Positions 46,961 to 57,328 of a stretch of 64,000 nucleotides of DNA are shown in pieces. Below the pieces are notes generated by a model, which searched no databases, was not told the DNA's origin, and saw only the letters and a list, made by a program, of their open reading frames with translations. Where the stretch lies: NCBI GenBank assembly GCA_945885625.1, contig CAMCYS010000004.1, positions 17,825 through 81,824 of the forward strand, written 5' to 3'. Source of the DNA: Bifidobacterium breve (GTDB lineage: Bacteria; Actinomycetota; Actinomycetes; Nanopelagicales; Nanopelagicaceae). The position numbers were made by a program, and so were the translations under genes. Numbering within the stretch: the first letter of the stretch is position 1; each line of letters opens with the position of its first letter.

Positions 46961-48967
46961 ATGACTAATACCCTTAAAACACGCAAAAAACTCAGCCTCG
47001 GCATCTTTGCCGTAGTAGCTTCGCTAGCGGTAACGATGGTTACCCCAATCGCACAGGCAAATGTTGTTTATTCAACTCCTAGTGCACCGACAAATGTCAC
47101 TTCATATTTAACTACACGCGGAGTCATGGTTAAGTGGACACCTTCTGCAACCGCTAACCCAGAAATCACGCATTATGTAGTTTCAGCGGGCTCGGGTTCC
47201 TGCCCAATTTTGGTTCCCGTGACTTCAAGTAATCTTGTAACAATGCCAGTTGTTGTTGGTCAACCTGGTGGCACTCCAGTTGTTCAAGCAGTTAATGCCT
47301 ACGGTTTCTCTGCAGCTGCAAAGTCAAATAAGTCTTACACAGCTGCACAGCTGGCAACTGTTGCCTCAGCTTCGAACATTAAGTCTGTTCAAGTTTTACA
47401 ACTAAGTGACTTACACGGAGCAATTGAAGCTAGTAGCGGATCAAATATCGGCGCTGCGGTTCTAGCAAGTGCTTTTGCAAATGATCGCAAGAATGCTGCC
47501 GCAACAGTCACACTTTCAGCAGGAGATAACATTGGTGCAGCGCCACCAATTTCAACTGAGTTTGAAGAAATGCCAACTATCGAAGCTATGAACTTGATGA
47601 AGTTCGATGTCTCGGCTTTCGGAAATCACGAGCACGATCGCAACTTGGCGCACGTGCAAAAAGTTATTGGCGCATCTGACTTCGAATGGGTTACCTCAAA
47701 CTACGGCGACTCATCCCTTGCGGTGCTAAAGTCTGGTGCTAAAGCTGCCAAGAGTTACACCATCATTGAACGTGGTGGTGTGAAGATCGGTATTGTCGGC
47801 GCAAACACAGAAACCACCATTGAACAGGTATTCCCAGGCAACCTGGATTACACAGATGCCGCAGGAATCAAGCGCACCATTGAGATTCAAGCTGGCGTGA
47901 CCGGAATCAACTCAGCAATCGCCGCCGCCAAGAAAGCCGGCGCCGATCTAGTTGTTGCAGTAATCCACCAAGGTTGGTCTGAAAACGCAGGAGGAGTGGC
48001 TGTAGGAGTACTAAACGAAATGGTGCCTCAAATCAAAGGCGCAGCCGCTGTATACGGTGGACATAGCCATCAAACGTTCTCAACTTTGGTTCCTGGAACT
48101 CAGAAAGTCTTTGGAACTTTGGTTGGCCAAACACTAAATGCTGGAGCTGAATACACCCGATCACAAATCTGTGTGAACACAGATACCAACAAGGTGCTTG
48201 GCGCCTCAATTGAAATTGTAAAAAAGGCAGCTCTTTCAACCGTTGTGGCTGATGCAGCAACAGCAGCGCTAGTTAAGAAGTACAAAGATCAAATGACTAG
48301 CAAGCTAGATGTGAAAATTGGTTCGGTATCAGGCACATTCCCACGTGGTGGAACACCTGCAGTTGAACGCTCTGGTGAAAACCCAATGGGTATTTACATC
48401 GCAGATCTACTGCGCGCTAAGTACAAGACTGACTTTGTGCTAACTAATGGTGGCGGTATTCGCGATACTTTCCCAGCCAGAACATATGTGCCAGTAGATA
48501 AAACCTTAGTTCGTACTGGTACCGGCGCACTTGATGTAACACTTGGTGATGCGCTAACTGTTTACCCATTTGGTAATCAGGTTGCGACAACAGTTGTTAC
48601 TGGTGAGAACCTATGGAAAGCGCTAGAAAATGGTGTTGGCGGAAGCTATCCAGGTGATGGTCGCTTCCCACAAATTTCCGGATTCAAGTTCACCTTTGAT
48701 CCATCGAAGGCAGTCGGAAGTCGCATTGTTTCAGTAACCAAGAACGATGGGACTGCAATTGCCAAAGATCAAACTGTTTACACCCTGACAACTCTGGACT
48801 TTATTGTTTACGGTGGTGACGGATATCTCAATGTATTCTCGCCATCAAAAGCCCAAGTTAGGGACGCGCTACTAGATGTATTTGTTAATGCACTCAAGGC
48901 TGATCTAGCTGCTGGAAAGGTCACTCAACTCCCAGCACTTGATGGTCGTGTCAAGAAAGTGTCTTAA
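46961..48967 (+). CDS. Secreted 5'-nucleotidase / UshA-like metallophosphatase with N-terminal Fn3-like region
   Basis: VLQLSDLHGAIE, SAGDNIGAAP, FGNHEHDRN, VVAVIHQG, GGHSHQTF, LTNGGGIRDTFP. Confidence 0.9.
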   Translation: MTNTLKTRKKLSLGIFAVVASLAVTMVTPIAQANVVYSTPSAPTNVTSYLTTRGVMVKWTPSATANPEITHYVVSAGSGSCPILVPVTSSNLVTMPVVVGQPGGTPVVQAVNAYGFSAAAKSNKSYTAAQLATVASASNIKSVQVLQLSDLHGAIEASSGSNIGAAVLASAFANDRKNAAATVTLSAGDNIGAAPPISTEFEEMPTIEAMNLMKFDVSAFGNHEHDRNLAHVQKVIGASDFEWVTSNYGDSSLAVLKSGAKAAKSYTIIERGGVKIGIVGANTETTIEQVFPGNLDYTDAAGIKRTIEIQAGVTGINSAIAAAKKAGADLVVAVIHQGWSENAGGVAVGVLNEMVPQIKGAAAVYGGHSHQTFSTLVPGTQKVFGTLVGQTLNAGAEYTRSQICVNTDTNKVLGASIEIVKKAALSTVVADAATAALVKKYKDQMTSKLDVKIGSVSGTFPRGGTPAVERSGENPMGIYIADLLRAKYKTDFVLTNGGGIRDTFPARTYVPVDKTLVRTGTGALDVTLGDALTVYPFGNQVATTVVTGENLWKALENGVGGSYPGDGRFPQISGFKFTFDPSKAVGSRIVSVTKNDGTAIAKDQTVYTLTTLDFIVYGGDGYLNVFSPSKAQVRDALLDVFVNALKADLAAGKVTQLPALDGRVKKVS

Positions 48968-48987
48968 TACTTAACAACTGCTTAAAG

Positions 48988-49028
48988 ATCAGGGGCACAT
49001 CCGAAAAGGGTGTGTCCCTGATTTCTTT
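48988..49028 (+). terminator. Rho-independent terminator after the nucleotidase gene
   Basis: ATCAGGGGCACATCC GAAAA GGGTGTGTCCCTGAT followed by TTCTTT. Confidence 0.75.
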
Positions 49029-49048
49029 CCGCGATAAACTCTCCGTCT

Positions 49049-50488
49049 ATGAGTCCGCAAGCGGAAAAACCCACGATTATCTTGGCTACCAGCAATGGGG
49101 TCGGAATGGGCCATCTCGCTCGCGCTAGCGCAATTGCCCTTGAGTTAAAAGAGATTGCCAATCCAATCATTGTTTCCATGGCTGGTGGCGTTGCTGAAGT
49201 TCCGAATTTTGTTGGCGTCCGTTGTGAATATATTCCTGGACGCGATCGCGGCTGGATGCCACGCAAACTTTGGGATGCTTACTTGCGCGATCGCTTACTT
49301 GCGTTAATTGAAGAAACAGATGCTCAAGTTTTATCCTTTGATGGCGTAGTTCCTTACCCTGGTGTAATTGGGGCTAAATTAAAGAAAAGCAACTTAGCTT
49401 TAGTTTGGGTTCGTCGCGGTTTGTGGCAGCAGAAACCACAAGGTTTAGCGCTAGGTCTGCAGTCAATGATGATGGATGCAATTATTGAACCTGGTGATTT
49501 CGCTCGAGTTTATGATCATGGCCCTACTAAAAATCGCAAAGATGCAGTTGTTACATCAGCGGTTTCACTTTTCCAAGAAGCTACTGCACTTGACCGCGAC
49601 GAAGCTCGAAAAGCTTTAGGCCTTGAGTTAAATCGCCCTGCCGTACTAGTTCAATTAGGAACTGGCGACAGCGATGTTAACGAGAAAATGACGGCAGCAC
49701 TTAAGGGGTTGATTGGTTGGAAAGATTTACAAGTAATCCTAACCAAGAAGCCAATCGATGCTAATGGAAATTCTTTAGTTCCAGATGGGTTAGAGATCAA
49801 ACAAGTCCGATATTTCCCATTGGCCAAAGTCCTACATGCTTTTGATGCGGCGATATGTGCTACTGGTTATAACGGTGTACATGAACTTTTGCCAGCTTTG
49901 GTACCGACTGTTTTTGTCTCAAATATTCGTGGCACTGATGATCAAGAGGCGCGCGCACAGTGGTGCCACGATTTAGGCTATGCGCTGCGAGCAGACCAAG
50001 CTGACTTAACAAATATCACCGAAACTGTAAAGTTATTACAAGACCCGGATGAGCGCGCTCGGCTACATCGCATGTGTAAGAAATTACCTGAAGCAAATGG
50101 TGCTAAAGAGGCAGCACAGATTCTCTATGAAATGGCCACAATTAAGCATGGAGTACAACCTTCGATGGTAGCCAGAATGCGTTTACGGGCTCGCGATTTT
50201 AGCCTCTTCAGTTTTCGGCAACTGGCAAATGCCGTTTATCGCCAGTTAGCTTTGGTTTATCGCAAAATTAATCCGCACATCGTGGTTCAAATTGTAAAGA
50301 CAGATGCCCCTCACTTTGGCGAAGAGACAGACCCAGAGACAATGCGGCAATTAATCAATGGCGAAGTTCGTTACGAACATCTGATCAGCGGTGCTTCAGA
50401 GGTTTATCGTCGTCGTCGCGATGAGATAGCATCAGTTGCCTACGGAACTTTGCGTCGAGTAGTAAATACTCATAAGGAGCCGCTATGA
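49049..50488 (+). CDS. GT-B / MurG-like glycosyltransferase
   Basis: LATSNGVGMGHLARASAIALEL, AICATGYNGVHELLPALVPTVFV. Confidence 0.7.
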   Translation: MSPQAEKPTIILATSNGVGMGHLARASAIALELKEIANPIIVSMAGGVAEVPNFVGVRCEYIPGRDRGWMPRKLWDAYLRDRLLALIEETDAQVLSFDGVVPYPGVIGAKLKKSNLALVWVRRGLWQQKPQGLALGLQSMMMDAIIEPGDFARVYDHGPTKNRKDAVVTSAVSLFQEATALDRDEARKALGLELNRPAVLVQLGTGDSDVNEKMTAALKGLIGWKDLQVILTKKPIDANGNSLVPDGLEIKQVRYFPLAKVLHAFDAAICATGYNGVHELLPALVPTVFVSNIRGTDDQEARAQWCHDLGYALRADQADLTNITETVKLLQDPDERARLHRMCKKLPEANGAKEAAQILYEMATIKHGVQPSMVARMRLRARDFSLFSFRQLANAVYRQLALVYRKINPHIVVQIVKTDAPHFGEETDPETMRQLINGEVRYEHLISGASEVYRRRRDEIASVAYGTLRRVVNTHKEPL

Positions 50489-50808
50489 ACTTAAGAAGGT
50501 TTATCAAGCGTACCAAGGCTGGCCAGATTATCTGGCGGGTATTTATCGGTGTTCTTGGTGGGTCAATTACGGTATTAGGTGCTATCGCGCTGGTAGCACC
50601 CGGTCCCGGTGTGTTGATTTTATTAGCCGGCCTTGGAATTTTGGCTAGCGAATTTGCTTGGGCTAGCAGAGCGATGAATAAAACCAAAAGTATGGCGCAA
50701 AGTGCTTCTGATAAAGTTGGAATCCCAACTTGGATAAAGTATTTAATCTTTGCTGGCGCAGCAGTATTTTCAATTGTTGCAATTATCTATTATCAGATGT
50801 ATACGTAG
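50485..50808 (+). CDS. Small TIGR02611/PGPGW-type membrane protein
   Basis: GAIALVAPGPGVLILLAGLGILASEFAWA. Confidence 0.75.
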   Translation: MNLRRFIKRTKAGQIIWRVFIGVLGGSITVLGAIALVAPGPGVLILLAGLGILASEFAWASRAMNKTKSMAQSASDKVGIPTWIKYLIFAGAAVFSIVAIIYYQMYT

Positions 50809-50863
50809 GTAAGCTAAATATTTTAAAGAGAAATCTTTGGTTTACTGATATATACTTGACTGA

Positions 50864-51436
50864 ATGAGCGCAATAACTTCAACTCCAATTCATCCGGTAC
50901 TAACAAATCGTCGCAGCCCAAGGTCTTTTGCCATCACTGCCACTATTTCAGATAACGATCTATTGGCAATCTTAGAAGCAGCTCGCTGGGCGCCATCTGC
51001 AAATAATTTTCAACCTTGGCGTTTTCATGTTGGAGTGCGCGGTGATGAAGTTTTTAACTCAATACTCGCGACCTTAATAACTTTTAATCAAAGTTGGGCG
51101 AATCGGGCATCAGCTTTAGTTTTAGTCTCGGTGGTTAATCAGAATGAAGACGGCACCGCCCGACCAATTTCAGGATTTGATGCTGGTTTAGCGGTTAGCC
51201 AGCTGACTTTTGAAGCTCATAGTCGTGGCCAAGTGGCCCATCAAATGGCAGGTTTTGATGCAACGAAAGCGGCAGAAACCTTTGAGTTACCAATTCAAAT
51301 CGCACCTATTGTGGTAATCGCTATTGGCACACAAGGGCCAGCCGAACAACTCGAAGGCGTGCTTCTTGAGCGGGAAAATGCCCCCCGACAACGCAAGGAG
51401 TTGACTGAAATTGTTTTAGCTGGGTTGCCTATTTAG
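50864..51436 (+). CDS. Nitroreductase family protein
   Basis: NRRSPRSF, LLAILEAARWAPSANNFQPWRF. Confidence 0.9.
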   Translation: MSAITSTPIHPVLTNRRSPRSFAITATISDNDLLAILEAARWAPSANNFQPWRFHVGVRGDEVFNSILATLITFNQSWANRASALVLVSVVNQNEDGTARPISGFDAGLAVSQLTFEAHSRGQVAHQMAGFDATKAAETFELPIQIAPIVVIAIGTQGPAEQLEGVLLERENAPRQRKELTEIVLAGLPI

Positions 51437-52234
51437 TTAGAAGCGAGATCGGATCTCCCAGAGATCAACAAAGACCGGATTAAATAAAGTACTAGCCAGA
51501 TATTTAACACCGGCTGAGCCACCGGTACCCATTTTAGCGCCAATAGTTCGCTCAACCATTTTCACATGGCGATAGCGCCATTCCTGTAGTCCTTCGTCGA
51601 TATCAAGTAAGCGCTCACAAACACCAGCACTTTCTGGATCATTACGATGCACTTCAAGTAAAACATCCTGTACTGCTGGATTTGCGACATAAGCAATTGA
51701 TTTATCGCGGGCGAGAACATTAATCGGAATCACATGCCCACGTTTTGAAATGTAGAGAAGCAATGAGTCCCAAACTGAATTTAGATTAGTAATTTCTGAA
51801 ATCTCGCTCTGAACATTTGCCGGCAGGTGCCCAGCCATTGCGCTATCGCGACGGCCAAGAATTGCTTCAACTTTTCTAAATTGAGCAGATTGAAAACCAC
51901 TAGCGGATGAAAGATATGAACGGAAACTATTGAACTGAAGCGGTGTCATTGTTTCGAGAATATCAATCTGGGCAACACAGACTTTCATAATGGTGCGAAT
52001 GCGACCGAGGAGTGCAAGCGAGCGATGAGTATCGCCAGCTTCAAGAGCTACTTGCGCAGCCTGAAACTCATGAATTAGTTGTTTAAACCAAAGCTCATAA
52101 CTCTGATGGATGATGATAAAAAGCATTTCATCATGTTCTGGGCCATCTGAAAGTGGCCTCTGTAAGCTTAGTAGTTCATCTACCGCTAAATAAGAAGTAT
52201 AAGTAAGGGCTGGATCTACCTGATCTCTGGTCAT
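51437..52234 (-). CDS. kynA: Tryptophan 2,3-dioxygenase
   Basis: TYTSYLAVDELLSLQRPLS, HDEMLFIIIHQSYELWFKQLIHE, RYRHVKMVERTIGAKMGTGGSAGVKYL. Confidence 0.95.
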   Translation of the reverse strand: MTRDQVDPALTYTSYLAVDELLSLQRPLSDGPEHDEMLFIIIHQSYELWFKQLIHEFQAAQVALEAGDTHRSLALLGRIRTIMKVCVAQIDILETMTPLQFNSFRSYLSSASGFQSAQFRKVEAILGRRDSAMAGHLPANVQSEISEITNLNSVWDSLLLYISKRGHVIPINVLARDKSIAYVANPAVQDVLLEVHRNDPESAGVCERLLDIDEGLQEWRYRHVKMVERTIGAKMGTGGSAGVKYLASTLFNPVFVDLWEIRSRF

Positions 52235-53505
52235 GTAACTCTCGAATCTGATTTTTTAACTTTTTCATATTGGCGAGTTGTAACTAGATCTCGAAGACGT
52301 TGAAAGCCATCCCAAATTTCCACATAAGAAGTAGGTAATGGCGAAATAGCTAAACGAATTGAATCGGGCGTGCGATAGTCCGGAACTACATTGGCGAACT
52401 GCCTAAGGGCCACGCAGATACGGGCTGCATCTGGGTGCCCAAGTGAGATATGACCACCACGCTCTGTGGCATCGCGGGAGGTAAGCAATGTGAAGCCAAG
52501 ATCAGCTAACCAGGCGTCATATAGCTCAATCATCATTTGAGTTCCGGCGGCACACTTATGTGAAATCTCAGTTATGCCAGCTTCTTCAATAATGGAGAAA
52601 GCACTTTTAATACAACGAAGCCCGATTAAGGATGGGCTCGCGATTTGAAATCCTCGAATTCCTTCAGCACGTTCAAATTCTGGACCCATGCCAAATTGAT
52701 CACCTTGTGAAAACCAACCTTGAATGGGAACTTGTAGTTCAGTTTGTACTCGTTTATTTACATATAGCCATGCTGGTGCACCTGGGCCAGAATTACCGTA
52801 CTTATAGGTACAACCAACTGCAATATCTACGCCATTAGCATCAAAATTCATTTCAATTGCACCAACCGCGTGGCTGGCATCCCAGAGCAGGAAAGCGCCA
52901 AAACTGCGAACTAAATCAGTTAAAGATTTAATATCGTTGCGTGCACCTGAGCGGTATTGAATCACTTCTAAAGTTACAAGTGCCACATCATCAGAGAGGT
53001 ATTGTTTTAAAAGATCAACTGTGATTAATTCATTCTCGGCAATTTTAGGATCTTCGTTATTGATAATTACTAAGTTCAAACCAAATTGCTTAGCGATGCC
53101 ATCAAGAATGTAGCGATCAGTTGGAAAGTTTGCAGCATCGGTAATAATAGTTTTCCGACCAGGGCGGGCATGAATGGCCGCTAAACAAAGCTGATAGAAA
53201 TTAACTGAAGTTGTGTCACAAGCTAGAACTTGGCCAGCTGCAGCACCTAAAGTTGAGCGGCCAATTAAATCGCCAGTTGGTTGTGCTTCATCAACCCAGT
53301 GACCCCAACCAGTTACAACTTCTGGACCCCACTCCTTAGTCAGGAAATCATTGACCGCCACCACGGTGTCATGTGGCAAACGGCCCAATGAATTTCCATC
53401 TAGATAACACATATCTGGATCGGTAATCACATAACGCCCTTTGAATTGGCGTAATGGGTCTGCCGCATCAAGAGCTAAGGCATATTCTCGGTCAGTAACC
53501 TTCAT
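52231..53505 (-). CDS. kynU: Kynureninase
   Basis: CYLDGNSLGRLP, LLWDASHAVGAIEMNFDANGVDIAVGCTYKYGNSGPGAPAWLYV. Confidence 0.95.
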   Translation of the reverse strand: MKVTDREYALALDAADPLRQFKGRYVITDPDMCYLDGNSLGRLPHDTVVAVNDFLTKEWGPEVVTGWGHWVDEAQPTGDLIGRSTLGAAAGQVLACDTTSVNFYQLCLAAIHARPGRKTIITDAANFPTDRYILDGIAKQFGLNLVIINNEDPKIAENELITVDLLKQYLSDDVALVTLEVIQYRSGARNDIKSLTDLVRSFGAFLLWDASHAVGAIEMNFDANGVDIAVGCTYKYGNSGPGAPAWLYVNKRVQTELQVPIQGWFSQGDQFGMGPEFERAEGIRGFQIASPSLIGLRCIKSAFSIIEEAGITEISHKCAAGTQMMIELYDAWLADLGFTLLTSRDATERGGHISLGHPDAARICVALRQFANVVPDYRTPDSIRLAISPLPTSYVEIWDGFQRLRDLVTTRQYEKVKKSDSRVT

Positions 53506-53529
53506 GCCGTAAAGGTACGCTTTCCCCCT

Positions 53530-55299
53530 ATGGCACGCAATCTTGTTAACGTCGAAAGCGTAAACAAAGCCTTTGATATCAAGCAGTTACTAGTTGGCGT
53601 ATCTCTTGGTGTTGCTGAAGGCGAACGCATTGGAATTGTTGGACGAAATGGTGCCGGTAAGAGCACTTTAATGAAAATAATTGCTGGTATTGAGCAACCA
53701 GATTCCGGTCGAGTAACCAAGAATAATTCAGTCAAATTAGGAATGCTTAATCAAGTCGATATTGCCGATAAAGCCGCAACTGTTAGAGATGTGGTTTTGG
53801 GCGATAAAGCAAAACATGAATGGGCGAGTGACGCCGGCGTACGCGAAGTTTTTACTGGTTTGTTTGGCGGATTTGATGATCACTTATTTGAACGAACATT
53901 TCTCTCGTTATCAGGCGGCGAGCGACGTCGCGTTGGCTTAGCAAAGCTACTTATCGATGATCTGGATTTGATTCTGCTTGATGAACCTACCAACCACCTA
54001 GATGTTGAAGGCGTGGCTTGGTTGGCAAACCATTTAAAAAACCGCAAAAATATTGCGGTCACAGTAGTGACTCACGATCGCTGGTTTCTAGATGAAGTCA
54101 CAGATCGCACCTGGGAAGTTGTGGGTGGAAAGGTCGAAGAGTATGACGGTGGATATTCCGCATTCGTTTTAGCAAAAGCAGAACGTTCACGCCAAGCTGC
54201 AGTGCTCGACCAACGCCGTAACATGCTTATTCGCAAAGAGTTAGCTTGGCTGCGACGTGGTGCGCCGGCTCAAACAGTTAAGCCCAAATTCCGAGTGGAT
54301 GCAGCTAACGAATTAATCTCAGCTGAACCAGCTCCGCGTGATACCACCGAGTTATTGAAGTTTGCCCAAAACAGATTGGGAAACACTGTTTACGAAGCGC
54401 ACCATCTGCAAGTTCGTGCAGGTGATAAAGAGTTAATTGATGATCTTTACTGGAATGTTGGTCCTGGTGATCGCATTGGCATTGTTGGTATTAACGGCGC
54501 TGGCAAAACCACTTTAATGCGCACTCTAGCTGGCGAAATTCAACCTACTGCCGGAAAACTAGTTACAGGCGTGACTGTAAAAGCTGCATTTTTAACCCAA
54601 CATTTAACAGAACTAGACCCAACTTGGCGGGTACTTGAAGCTGTAGAGAAGGTTGCCTCGCATATCGAACTTGGTAAAGGTCGCACCCTTTCGGCATCTC
54701 AACTTTGTGAGCGGTTAGGTTTTGATCGTGATTCGCAATGGACTCCAGTTGGTGACTTATCAGGCGGCGAAAAACGACGTCTGCAACTAACCCGGTTGTT
54801 GATGGAAAGTCCCAATGTGCTAATGCTTGATGAGCCAACCAATGATTTTGATATCGAGATCTTGACTGAGTTGGAAGATTTACTAGATAGCTACGCGGGA
54901 ACTTTGCTGATTATTTCTCACGATAGATATTTCCTGGAGCGGGTCTGCGATCGTTTTGTTGGCTTACTTGGGGACAAAAAGTTGCTTGATTTGCCACGTG
55001 GAGTCAATCAGTATTTAGAGTTACGCGAGAAAGCTATTTCAGGCAGTTCAACAAAAAGAGAGAGTAAAGCCACCTCTTCCGCCGCCGAACAGCGCCAAGC
55101 TAAGAAAGATTTAGCGCGCATCGAACGGCAGATTGCCAAGCTAGAGGAGAAGAGTATTGCCCTACTGGCAGAACAGGAATTGTGTGAATTTGATGCCGAA
55201 CGATTAGCGGCGATAGCTGGTGAATTAGCCGACTTAAGTTCAGAGAAATCTCGACGCGAAGAGGAATGGTTAGCCGCCACATTACTAATCGAGGGTTAA
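53530..55299 (+). CDS. ABC-F family ATPase
   Basis: Two ABC domains (GRNGAGKST, GINGAGKTT), LSGGERRRV and LSGGEKRRL, C-terminal coiled coil. Confidence 0.93.
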   Translation: MARNLVNVESVNKAFDIKQLLVGVSLGVAEGERIGIVGRNGAGKSTLMKIIAGIEQPDSGRVTKNNSVKLGMLNQVDIADKAATVRDVVLGDKAKHEWASDAGVREVFTGLFGGFDDHLFERTFLSLSGGERRRVGLAKLLIDDLDLILLDEPTNHLDVEGVAWLANHLKNRKNIAVTVVTHDRWFLDEVTDRTWEVVGGKVEEYDGGYSAFVLAKAERSRQAAVLDQRRNMLIRKELAWLRRGAPAQTVKPKFRVDAANELISAEPAPRDTTELLKFAQNRLGNTVYEAHHLQVRAGDKELIDDLYWNVGPGDRIGIVGINGAGKTTLMRTLAGEIQPTAGKLVTGVTVKAAFLTQHLTELDPTWRVLEAVEKVASHIELGKGRTLSASQLCERLGFDRDSQWTPVGDLSGGEKRRLQLTRLLMESPNVLMLDEPTNDFDIEILTELEDLLDSYAGTLLIISHDRYFLERVCDRFVGLLGDKKLLDLPRGVNQYLELREKAISGSSTKRESKATSSAAEQRQAKKDLARIERQIAKLEEKSIALLAEQELCEFDAERLAAIAGELADLSSEKSRREEEWLAATLLIEG

Positions 55300-55309
55300 A
55301 CTTCATTCT

Positions 55310-55840
55310 ATGTCCAAGTTATCTCATGCCATCGAATCTACCTTATTCCGTAGCCGGTTTTTATTAGCTCCGCTCTACCTTGGCTTAGTGGGCGCTTTAG
55401 TGCTGCTTTGTTGGCGATTTATTATTGAGTTTTACCACCTAGCTATCCATATTGGTGAAGCAACTGCCCAAACATTCACCTTAGATCTCTTGGCGCTTCT
55501 TGATCTAACTCTTTTAGCGAATCTGATTTTAATGGTGATCTTTGCTGGTTATGAAAACTTTGTTTCTCGCATTGATGTGGCAGCTGAATCAAAAGATCGT
55601 CCACACTGGATGGGAACGATTGATTTCTCTGGTCTAAAAATAAAGTTAATTGGTTCACTTGTTGCGATTTCAGTAATCGAACTATTAAAGGATTTTATTG
55701 AATTAGCTGGCCAAGATCAGGTAGGCGGAGGCACTAAGTGGCGCATCGTTATTCATTTAACGTTCGTAGCATCCGGCGTGCTTTTTGCACTAATGGATTG
55801 GATTGCTGATAAGCGAGAGTTCCACGGCACACATAAGTAA
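55310..55840 (+). CDS. UPF0114/YqhA-type membrane protein
   Basis: ESTLFRSRFLLAPLYLGLVGAL, NLILMVIFAGYENFVSRID. Confidence 0.85.
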   Translation: MSKLSHAIESTLFRSRFLLAPLYLGLVGALVLLCWRFIIEFYHLAIHIGEATAQTFTLDLLALLDLTLLANLILMVIFAGYENFVSRIDVAAESKDRPHWMGTIDFSGLKIKLIGSLVAISVIELLKDFIELAGQDQVGGGTKWRIVIHLTFVASGVLFALMDWIADKREFHGTHK

Positions 55841-56781
55841 TGCGCCTCGACTTATTAGCAGCGCTTTCAGGTCTAATGATCGCGCTTCAAGCGCGTGCAA
55901 ATGGTGAACTCTCTTATCGTCTCAATAATGGACTCGAGGCTGCACTAGTTTCATTTGGGTCAGGGCTAATAATCATTGCAGTGATCTCAATTTTCCATAA
56001 AGGAATCAAAGCGGGAATTACTAACCTGCGGGTGGCGGTAGTAGCAAAAGAGATACCTCGCTGGCGATTATTTGCTGGAGCTCTCGGTGGCACATTTGTT
56101 GCCGTTCAAACCCAAGTTGTACCAATCATCGGTGTTGCAATCTACTCAGTGGCATCCATTGCTGGCCAAACTGCTATCTCTTTATATGTAGATCGAATTG
56201 GTTTAACAGGCGGTGGCAAGAAGTTAATCTCCAGACGACGAATTGCAGCGGCAGTTTTGACGGTGCTCGCAGTATTGGTTTCAGTATGGGATCGCATTGA
56301 TGCTAAGAACTTATCCATGTGGGCAGTGTTTTTCGGGGTTTTAGCCGGTGGTGTCGTTGGGATACAAAGGGCACTTAATGGCCAGATTAACGAATACTCT
56401 AAACAGAGCTTCACCACATCTTTACTAAATTTCATTATGGGTACTGGCTTCTTGGTGATTCTTTTGGTTATTGCAGTAATAGCAAATTGGTCTGAACTTT
56501 CACCACTTCCAGCAGGTCCTTGGTGGATATATACCGGTGGCGTAATTGGTGTTATCTATATTGCCTTTACGTCAACAATCGTTCAACATCTAGGAGTCTT
56601 AACCTTCACTCTCTTTAGCGTTGGTGGCCAACTAGTTGGTTCACTGCTAATTGATTTAATTGCACCAACTAGTGGCGTAGATATAAGTGCTTATCTAGTT
56701 ACTGGAATTGTTATGACTTATTTTGGGGTGATCGCCGGAGGCGTAGGTAGTTCACGAATCCGGAAATCAGCGAAAGAGTAA
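55840..56781 (+). CDS. DMT-type transporter (DUF606/YdcZ-like tandem)
   Basis: Two homologous hydrophobic halves with ALQARANGELSYRLNNGLEAALVSFG and GIQRALNGQINEYSKQSFTTSLLNF. Confidence 0.8.
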   Translation: MRLDLLAALSGLMIALQARANGELSYRLNNGLEAALVSFGSGLIIIAVISIFHKGIKAGITNLRVAVVAKEIPRWRLFAGALGGTFVAVQTQVVPIIGVAIYSVASIAGQTAISLYVDRIGLTGGGKKLISRRRIAAAVLTVLAVLVSVWDRIDAKNLSMWAVFFGVLAGGVVGIQRALNGQINEYSKQSFTTSLLNFIMGTGFLVILLVIAVIANWSELSPLPAGPWWIYTGGVIGVIYIAFTSTIVQHLGVLTFTLFSVGGQLVGSLLIDLIAPTSGVDISAYLVTGIVMTYFGVIAGGVGSSRIRKSAKE

Positions 56782-57328
56782 TAAAAAAGAGCGCAATCAA
56801 TTTGGAATTTTCATCAATCCACGGGAATTGGACTGCGTAATAGCCAAGCAGAGTCATTCCGACTCCCCAAACGAAGGCACCAAGAGCATTTGCACTTAAG
56901 AAGCGGTAGTAGTTCATCTTTGAGATTCCGGCAATTGGCGGCACGAAAGTTCTAATCCAAGGATAGAAGCGCGCAAACACCACGGCCCACCAACCGTATC
57001 TTTCATAGAAACGTTCAGCACGTGCGACCATCTTGAGGAATCCAGGCCGCTTGCTTTTCTCTAAATATGAACGACCCACAGTGCGACCTAGCGCAAAGCC
57101 AACTTGGTCGCCCATAAAAGCTGCCAAGAAAATTATCGATACCAGTAAGAGAATATTTACATTTTCAGTAGATGCCGCAACTAACCCGGCAAAGAATAGA
57201 AGTGAATCACCCGGAATAAAGAAAGCAACCAAGACCCCAGTTTCCAGAAAGATGATGACGCCCATGAAGATATAGAGCAAGAACGGGGCCATCGAGCTCA
57301 AAAACGCTTGGTATGAGGAGAAATCCAT
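56711..57328 (-). CDS. DedA family membrane protein
   Basis: FFIPGDSLLFFAGL, MGDQVGFALGRTVG, VFARFYPWIRTFVPPIAGISKMNYYRF. Confidence 0.92.
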   Translation of the reverse strand: MDFSSYQAFLSSMAPFLLYIFMGVIIFLETGVLVAFFIPGDSLLFFAGLVAASTENVNILLLVSIIFLAAFMGDQVGFALGRTVGRSYLEKSKRPGFLKMVARAERFYERYGWWAVVFARFYPWIRTFVPPIAGISKMNYYRFLSANALGAFVWGVGMTLLGYYAVQFPWIDENSKLIALFFITLSLISGFVNYLRLRRSPQNKS

